From: Bradyrhizobium sp. CCGB12
Lineage (GTDB): Bacteria; Pseudomonadota; Alphaproteobacteria; Rhizobiales; Xanthobacteraceae
Assembly: GCF_024199845.1 (NCBI RefSeq)
Contig: NZ_JANADO010000001.1
Location: forward strand, 2,480,001 to 2,544,000
Length of the DNA: 64,000 nucleotides
Reading direction: 5' to 3'
Shown: piece after piece, positions 59,731-64,000 of the stretch
Position numbering within the stretch: the first letter of the stretch is position 1
Layout: every line of letters begins with the position of its first letter
The notes under the pieces: model-generated
What the model was told of the DNA's origin: nothing
Databases searched by the model: none
Seen by the model: only the letters and a program-made list of their open reading frames with translations
Translations under genes and position numbers: made by a program

Positions 59731-60204
59731 ATGGCCAAGAACACGATTTGCCTCTGGTACGACAAGGACGCCGAAGCGGCTGCAAGCTTTTATGCCAAGA
59801 CCTTTCCAGACAGCGCCGTGAGTGCCGTTCACCGCGCGCCCAGCGATTATCCCTCCGGCAAGGCCGGCGATGTGCTGACGGTCGAATTCACCGTGGCCGG
59901 CGTTGCCTGTCTCGGCCTCAACGGCGGTCCCATTTTCAAGCACAACGAGGCCTTCTCGTTCCAGATGGCGACCGACGACCAGGCGGAGACAGACCGCTAT
60001 TGGAACGCGATCGTCGGCAATGGCGGGCAGGAGAGTGCATGCGGCTGGTGCAAGGACAGATGGGGCGTTTCCTGGCAGATCACACCGCGGGTGCTGACCG
60101 AGGCGCTTGCCGCGGGCGGCGCTGAGGCCAAACGCGCCTTCGACGCGATGATGGGAATGACCAAGATAGACGTCGCCGCAATCGAGGCGGCGCGCCGCGG
60201 CTGA
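59731..60204 (+). CDS. VOC-superfamily protein (3-demethylubiquinone methyltransferase-like, PhnB group)
   Basis: 157 residues of the glyoxalase/VOC fold, Pfam 3-dmu-9 group. It shows ICLWYDKDAEAAASFYAKTF, LTVEFTVAGVACLGLNGGP and the C-terminal WGVSWQITPRVLTEAL. Such proteins bind metals or small molecules; most have no known role despite the family name. ATG 59731 has GAGGAAACGCA upstream. It is convergent with the CAP-domain gene, 7 nt apart. Confidence 0.82.
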   Translation: MAKNTICLWYDKDAEAAASFYAKTFPDSAVSAVHRAPSDYPSGKAGDVLTVEFTVAGVACLGLNGGPIFKHNEAFSFQMATDDQAETDRYWNAIVGNGGQESACGWCKDRWGVSWQITPRVLTEALAAGGAEAKRAFDAMMGMTKIDVAAIEAARRG

Positions 60205-60211
60205 AATCGTC

Positions 60212-60772
60212 TCAGATGCAGAGGCTAAGCACCTTGATGTGGCAGCCGCTGGATTTGGGTTTGCTTGCAGGCGCCGCCTCGCGCTTCACGGCGACCAGCG
60301 GCTCCTTGTCCTTGCCTTTCTTGCCCTTGCCCTTCGGCTCGTAATCGCCGGCGATCACCATCGCCCAATAGGTGCGCTTGCCGCTGGCGGTCTTGGCGCT
60401 CGCGATGCCGACGCGGGAGGCGTTGTGCAGCAACAGATTCTTGCGGTGCCCCGACGAGTCGATCCACTGTCCGAGCGTCTTCTCGAAATTGTCGTAGCCG
60501 TAGGCGATGTTCTCGGCGGCGCGGCCCGCGCCGGCCGGCGCGACCCGGCGGTTGAACGGGCCGAGAGCGTCGTGGCTGAGATCGTCCTTGGTCGCCATTG
60601 CGCGGGCCTGATCCATGGCGATGCGATCGAGCGTGCCATCGCGCACGACACGAATCTCACCATGCTTGAGGCGGAAGCTCGAGATCAGCTCGGCCGGGGA
60701 GTCAGCCATCGCGGGCGCGGCTATCAGCAGCAGAAGGCCGGCGATCATCCCGCCAACCGCACGATGCATCAT
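60212..60772 (-). CDS. secreted CAP/SCP-domain protein
   Basis: A predicted 186-residue protein. Signal peptide MMHRAVGGMIAGLLLLIAAP, then the CAP domain with SHDALGPFNRRV, RAAENIAYGYDNF and WIDSSGHRKNLLLHNASRVG. The C-terminal tail is Lys-rich with a final Cys pair. I chose ATG 60772 because it gives a normal signal peptide; the frame is open to ATG 60835. Bacterial CAP proteins are extracytoplasmic and generally of unknown function. Confidence 0.82.
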   Translation of the reverse strand: MMHRAVGGMIAGLLLLIAAPAMADSPAELISSFRLKHGEIRVVRDGTLDRIAMDQARAMATKDDLSHDALGPFNRRVAPAGAGRAAENIAYGYDNFEKTLGQWIDSSGHRKNLLLHNASRVGIASAKTASGKRTYWAMVIAGDYEPKGKGKKGKDKEPLVAVKREAAPASKPKSSGCHIKVLSLCI

Positions 60773-60860
60773 CGTCCCCCGCGCGCCCATGACCCCGCCA
60801 AATCTGCCTTTACCCGACTGCTTCTCTATTGCCATTGTGGACGCTTCAAGGCGCGGGGCG

Positions 60861-61955
60861 CTAGCTTGTCGGCAGATCCGCCTCGAAATTGAAGCGGTCG
60901 CGCAGGTTCTTGCGCTGCTCGAGGATGTCCTTGAGGAAGGCGCGGTCCTGGTCGTTCTTCATCATCGGCTCGATCAGGTCGAGCTGGTTCATGGCGACCA
61001 GTTGCAGGATTTCGGTGCGCGGCTTGCCGCTGGTGTCGCGCGGCAGGGCGTGGACGACCTGGATGTGTTCCGGCGGCCTCGGGCCCCTGGCGGCCGCAAG
61101 CTCGCTACGGAGCTCGCCTTCGAGCGCCGCCTGATCCGCTTCGACGAAGGCATAGAGGCCAACCCCGGAGCGCCGGTCGGCAAAGGCCACGATGGCGGTG
61201 TCACGCACCGCCGGGTTCTTGCGGATCAACTCGGCCAGCACCGGCGCGTCGTTGACGAGCCGGCGGCCGCCGCCCTCGCGGTCGGTGAAGTTGAACAGGC
61301 CGCGCGTGATGGCCCGATAGACCTTCTTGCCGGTGGCGAGCCACAGGCTCGCGGCGAACGACTTCTTTGCCAGGATCTTGCGCTCGCGCGGCGTCAGCGC
61401 GTCGGGCGCGTAGGAACGCTTGTGCTTGAGCAGATGCCGGAGGTCTTCATAGGCGAGGATGCGATAGAGCCGGCCACGTCGCGCAAAGCAGGCCGCAAGC
61501 TGGAAGTCGGTCACATAGGCGCGGCCGTCGCGGCCGACCAGCCAGTTCTGCTCCTTGGCGAGATCGTTGTGGCAGATGCCGGCGCGACGCAGCCGGCGCA
61601 GCGCGGCTTTGGCCGAGCGGAAATAGGCGAGGTCGTCATGCGGCTTGGCCAGATGCAGCGCGACGCCGTCGACGAAGCCGCGCACCAGCGCGCGGCGGCC
61701 GGCCCATAGCAGCTCCGGCCCGACATCGAGGCCTTTGGCGAGCGCGAGCGCATGCTTCTCGCGAGCGAACAGATGGCGCGCCAGCAGGAACGACCACCAC
61801 GGCACCTCGTCGAGCCGACGCAGAACCGCATCGACTTCGCCGTTGTCGTCGCGAAAGCGGCCGCGCTCGACAGTCGAGAACACGTCGCGCTTGAGCAGCA
61901 CGCCCTCGGTCCAGCGCGCCCGGAGTGCCGCGGCGTCGTCTTTGGGGAGGTTCAT
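60861..61955 (-). CDS. kinase-like protein with AMP-ligase C-terminal domain
   Basis: 364 residues. The first part (about 1-215) resembles a small RIO/aminoglycoside-phosphotransferase-type kinase: ICHNDLAKEQNWLV has the catalytic HND and an Asn five residues on, and YVTDFQLA is the metal-binding DFG-like motif. The second part (about 235-345) resembles the C-terminal domain of acyl-CoA/AMP-forming ligases: PVLAELIRKNPAVRDTAIV, LYAFVEAD and LPRDTSGKPRTEIL. No N-terminal ligase core is present. ATG 61955 is chosen, 7 nt after the trmFO stop. A serine/threonine kinase label is common for such genes. Confidence 0.78.
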   Translation of the reverse strand: MNLPKDDAAALRARWTEGVLLKRDVFSTVERGRFRDDNGEVDAVLRRLDEVPWWSFLLARHLFAREKHALALAKGLDVGPELLWAGRRALVRGFVDGVALHLAKPHDDLAYFRSAKAALRRLRRAGICHNDLAKEQNWLVGRDGRAYVTDFQLAACFARRGRLYRILAYEDLRHLLKHKRSYAPDALTPRERKILAKKSFAASLWLATGKKVYRAITRGLFNFTDREGGGRRLVNDAPVLAELIRKNPAVRDTAIVAFADRRSGVGLYAFVEADQAALEGELRSELAAARGPRPPEHIQVVHALPRDTSGKPRTEILQLVAMNQLDLIEPMMKNDQDRAFLKDILEQRKNLRDRFNFEADLPTS

Positions 61956-61962
61956 CGACAAC

Positions 61963-63390
61963 TCACGCCGCGGCGGCAATACGCAGGTGATCGGCGATCC
62001 AGCGATCGAGATCGGCGAGCGCGCGTGCGCTCATCGCCTGCTTCTTGGCCACCGTCTTCTCGTTGCCGCGCAGCCGCGTGCCGTCGGCCTTCTTGGTCGG
62101 CAAGGTCGCGAGCGGCGGGAACAGGCCGAAATTGATGTTCATCGGCTGGAACGAGCGTGTGCCTGGCTCGATGGTCTCGATATGGCCGCCGGTGATGTGG
62201 CCGAGCAACGATCCCAGTGCCGTCGTGCCAGGCGGGCTCGCTAGCGTTTCACCGCGCGCATCGGCTGCTGCATAGAGCCCGGCGATCAGGCCGACGCTGG
62301 CGGATTCGACATAGCCCTCACAGCCCGTCATCTGGCCGGCAAAGCGCAGCCGCGGCTGCGCGCGCAGGCGCAACTGGCCGTCGAGCAGCTTTGGTGAATT
62401 GAGGAAGGTGTTGCGATGCAGGCCGCCGAGGCGGGCGAACTCGGACTTCTCCAGCCCGGGGATGGTACGGAAGATACGCTGCTGCTCGCCATACTTCAGC
62501 TTCGTCTGGAAGCCAACGATGTTGTAGAGCGTGCCGAGCTTGTTGTCCTGGCGCAGCTGCACGATTGCGTAGGCTTTCGTGGTGGGATCGTGCGGATTGG
62601 TGAGGCCGACGGGCTTCATGGGACCATGGCGCAGCGTCTCGGGGCCGCGCTCCGCCATCACCTCGATCGGCAGGCAGCCGTCGAAATAGGGCGTGTTGGT
62701 CTCCCACTCCTTGAACTCGGTCTTCTCGCCCGCGATCAGCGCCGCGACGAAGCCGTCATACTGCTCCTTGGTCATCGGGCAGTTGATGTAGTCGGCGCCG
62801 TTGCCGCCGGGGCCGACCTTGTCGTAGCGCGACTGGAACCAGGCGACCGACATGTCGATGGATTCGCGGTGCACGATCGGCGCAATCGCGTCGAAGAAGG
62901 CGAGCGCGTTCTCGTCGGTCAGTTCGCGGATGGCATCGGCCAGCGGCGCAGAGGTGAGGGGGCCGGTCGCGATGATGACGTTGCTCCAGTCGGCCGGCGG
63001 CAGGCCTGCGATCTCGCCGCGCGCGATCTCGATCAGGGGATTGTCGTTGAGCGCCTTGGTGACGGCCGCAGAGAAACCCTCGCGGTCGACGGCCAGGGCG
63101 CCGCCGGCGGGCACCTGGTTGGCGTCGGCGGCGCGCATGATCAGCGAGTCGAGCCGGCGCATCTCCGCATGAAGCAGTCCGACGGCGTTGTTGGCGGCGT
63201 CGTCCGAGCGGAACGAACTGGAGCAGACGAGTTCGGCGAGGCCGTCAGTGCGGTGCGCCTCGGTCATGCGAGTCGGCCGCATCTCGTGCAGCACCACGCG
63301 CACGCCGGATTTGGCCACCTGCCAGGCGGCTTCGGAACCGGCAAGGCCGGCGCCGATGACGTGCACAGTATCGGATAGGGGTCCTGTCAT
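61963..63390 (-). CDS. trmFO: folate/FAD-dependent tRNA (uracil-54-C5)-methyltransferase
   Basis: 475 residues. It makes ribothymidine at position 54 of the tRNA T-loop using methylenetetrahydrofolate and FAD. N-terminal FAD-binding motif [21 protein letters not shown]-like segment [18 protein letters not shown] and the C-terminal [19 protein letters not shown] with the active-site Cys. Start ATG 63390. It is the usual TrmFO length. The kinase-like gene follows in the same direction. Confidence 0.95.
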   Translation of the reverse strand: MTGPLSDTVHVIGAGLAGSEAAWQVAKSGVRVVLHEMRPTRMTEAHRTDGLAELVCSSSFRSDDAANNAVGLLHAEMRRLDSLIMRAADANQVPAGGALAVDREGFSAAVTKALNDNPLIEIARGEIAGLPPADWSNVIIATGPLTSAPLADAIRELTDENALAFFDAIAPIVHRESIDMSVAWFQSRYDKVGPGGNGADYINCPMTKEQYDGFVAALIAGEKTEFKEWETNTPYFDGCLPIEVMAERGPETLRHGPMKPVGLTNPHDPTTKAYAIVQLRQDNKLGTLYNIVGFQTKLKYGEQQRIFRTIPGLEKSEFARLGGLHRNTFLNSPKLLDGQLRLRAQPRLRFAGQMTGCEGYVESASVGLIAGLYAAADARGETLASPPGTTALGSLLGHITGGHIETIEPGTRSFQPMNINFGLFPPLATLPTKKADGTRLRGNEKTVAKKQAMSARALADLDRWIADHLRIAAAA

Positions 63391-63464
63391 GGGGCGGACA
63401 GGTAGCGCTTTTCGGCGATCAGTGGAATCGGCGAGATCAAGTTTTCTGCCATCAGAAACGACAA

Positions 63465-63483
63465 CGCCCGCACGAGGCGGGCG
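63465..63483 (-). terminator. probable terminator of the DUF1127 gene
   Basis: On the minus strand CGCCCGC-CTCGT-GCGGGCG forms a 7-bp stem and is followed by TTGTCGTTTC, a moderately T-rich run. It lies 34 nt beyond the DUF1127 stop at 63517. Confidence 0.5.
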
Positions 63484-63516
63484 CTATCGGTTCGTCCGGT
63501 GAAGGGCTGAACGATA

Positions 63517-63669
63517 TCAGCCCTGATACTGGCCGGCGGCAACGCGCGGGATGTCCGAGCGATCGAGGCCGATGTCGGCCAGTTCGCGGTCGCTGAGCTG
63601 GGACAGCTCGGCAACATTGCGCTGATAGTCCCGGAAAGCCTGGATCATGCGGATGAGCGAGAGCAGCAT
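63517..63669 (-). CDS. DUF1127 mini-protein
   Basis: 50 residues. N-terminal helix MLLSLIRMIQAFRDYQRNVAEL and the family signature LSQLSDRELADIGLDRSDIP. DUF1127 proteins of this size are common and often stress- or phosphate-linked in alphaproteobacteria. ATG 63669 has GGAGACTACC upstream; the frame to 63759 is not supported. A hairpin terminator lies just past the stop. Confidence 0.88.
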   Translation of the reverse strand: MLLSLIRMIQAFRDYQRNVAELSQLSDRELADIGLDRSDIPRVAAGQYQG

Positions 63670-64000
63670 TGGTAGTCTCCTGTAGTTCGATTCAGCCCTT
63701 GCTCGGGCGTCATCGTTGAAATGAATATAGGTGAGAGTGGTGCAGTGCGAAAGTTCCAAGTTGCGATGCAGCTAAGCAGGGAGCGCATAGCACCGGTAAC
63801 GGACGATTAACTTGCGGGCGTTCCGTCCCGAGCAAGAGGCGAAGGGTGGGGCAGGGGACCGCAAATTCCCGTGAATTCACGGACTTATGGCCAACCACGC
63901 GGTTTATGGGCTGGTGGAAATATAGTTCGTTTTTGTCGCCCGGCAGGGGGTTGGGCCAGGCGGCTAAACCCAATTCATACATGCGCGAATCGCATGCATC
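63670..64000. other. gene-free right end of the window
   Basis: 331 nt with no convincing gene; a minus-strand frame of about 90 codons (63710-63982) is Leu/Pro-rich with no ribosome site. The DUF1127 promoter must be here, with a TATATT-like -10 near 63725 on the minus strand but no clear -35. Confidence 0.45.

Noticed and set aside
63710..63982. A 90-codon minus-strand frame at the right edge
   Set aside because: No ribosome site, no domain, and it overlaps the likely promoter of the DUF1127 gene.

Overview
The window is high-GC alphaproteobacterial chromosome, most likely Bradyrhizobium or a close relative. The evidence is the pdh operon layout with a DUF5076 gene and a deaminase inside it, the scp-tat-serS-surE-pcm and yajC-secDF blocks, an ExoR homologue, a DUF1127 mini-protein, and dispersed palindromes of the kind I know from Bradyrhizobium genomes. 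The assignment rests on recognition; no search was run. Most of the window is housekeeping. I see no tRNA, rRNA, CRISPR array, prophage or intact insertion sequence.

Layout. 1-3.9 kb: the 3' part of a pyruvate dehydrogenase operon (DUF5076, nucleoside deaminase, pdhC, small membrane protein, lpdA). 3.9-6.3 kb: a palindromic repeat, threonine synthase and an orphan Bug/TctC binding protein. 6.5-9.6 kb: a three-gene two-component set (triple-PAS kinase, FixJ/NodW-type regulator, stand-alone receiver). 9.9-11.3 kb: very small Cys-rich proteins. 11.4-17.4 kb: lytic transglycosylase, class III cyclase and small ORFs. 17.4-18.7 kb: a degenerate dispersed repeat with a palindrome and a (TC)18 tract. 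18.7-28 kb: ilvD, exoR, xthA, a hybrid kinase, erpA, a dGTPase-like gene and argS. 28-39.9 kb: SPOR protein, nagZ, scpA, scpB, tatABC, serS, surE, an opposite-strand receiver, pcm and an NlpD-like lipoprotein. 40.2-44.3 kb: an accessory cassette of formylglycine-generating enzyme, arylsulfatase (frameshifted) and HAD phosphatase, with a good FNR/FixK-type box upstream. 44.5-51.4 kb: DUF815 ATPase, yajC, secD, secF, a Mth938-domain gene, a squalene/phytoene synthase-like gene and threonine ammonia-lyase. 51.4-59.6 kb: a winged-helix/TPR regulator, a cupin, and a LysR-controlled catabolic block (class V aminotransferase divergent from LysR, type III CoA-transferase, HMG-CoA-lyase family enzyme, MFS transporter). 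59.7-64 kb: VOC protein, CAP-domain protein, an unusual kinase/acyl-CoA-synthetase-tail fusion, trmFO and DUF1127.

How the genes work together. The pdh genes supply acetyl-CoA. ThrC, IlvA and IlvD belong to the threonine/branched-chain amino acid route. ScpAB, NagZ, the SPOR protein, the lytic transglycosylase and the NlpD-like protein concern chromosome segregation and envelope turnover. TatABC, YajC and SecDF are protein export. The most interesting places are the sulfatase cassette, the Cys-rich mini-protein cluster, the kinase fusion, the CoA-transferase/lyase operon, the degenerate LytM domain of the NlpD-like protein and the repeats in the serS leader. Many starts were moved from the longest ORF to one with a visible ribosome binding site; this is stated entry by entry.
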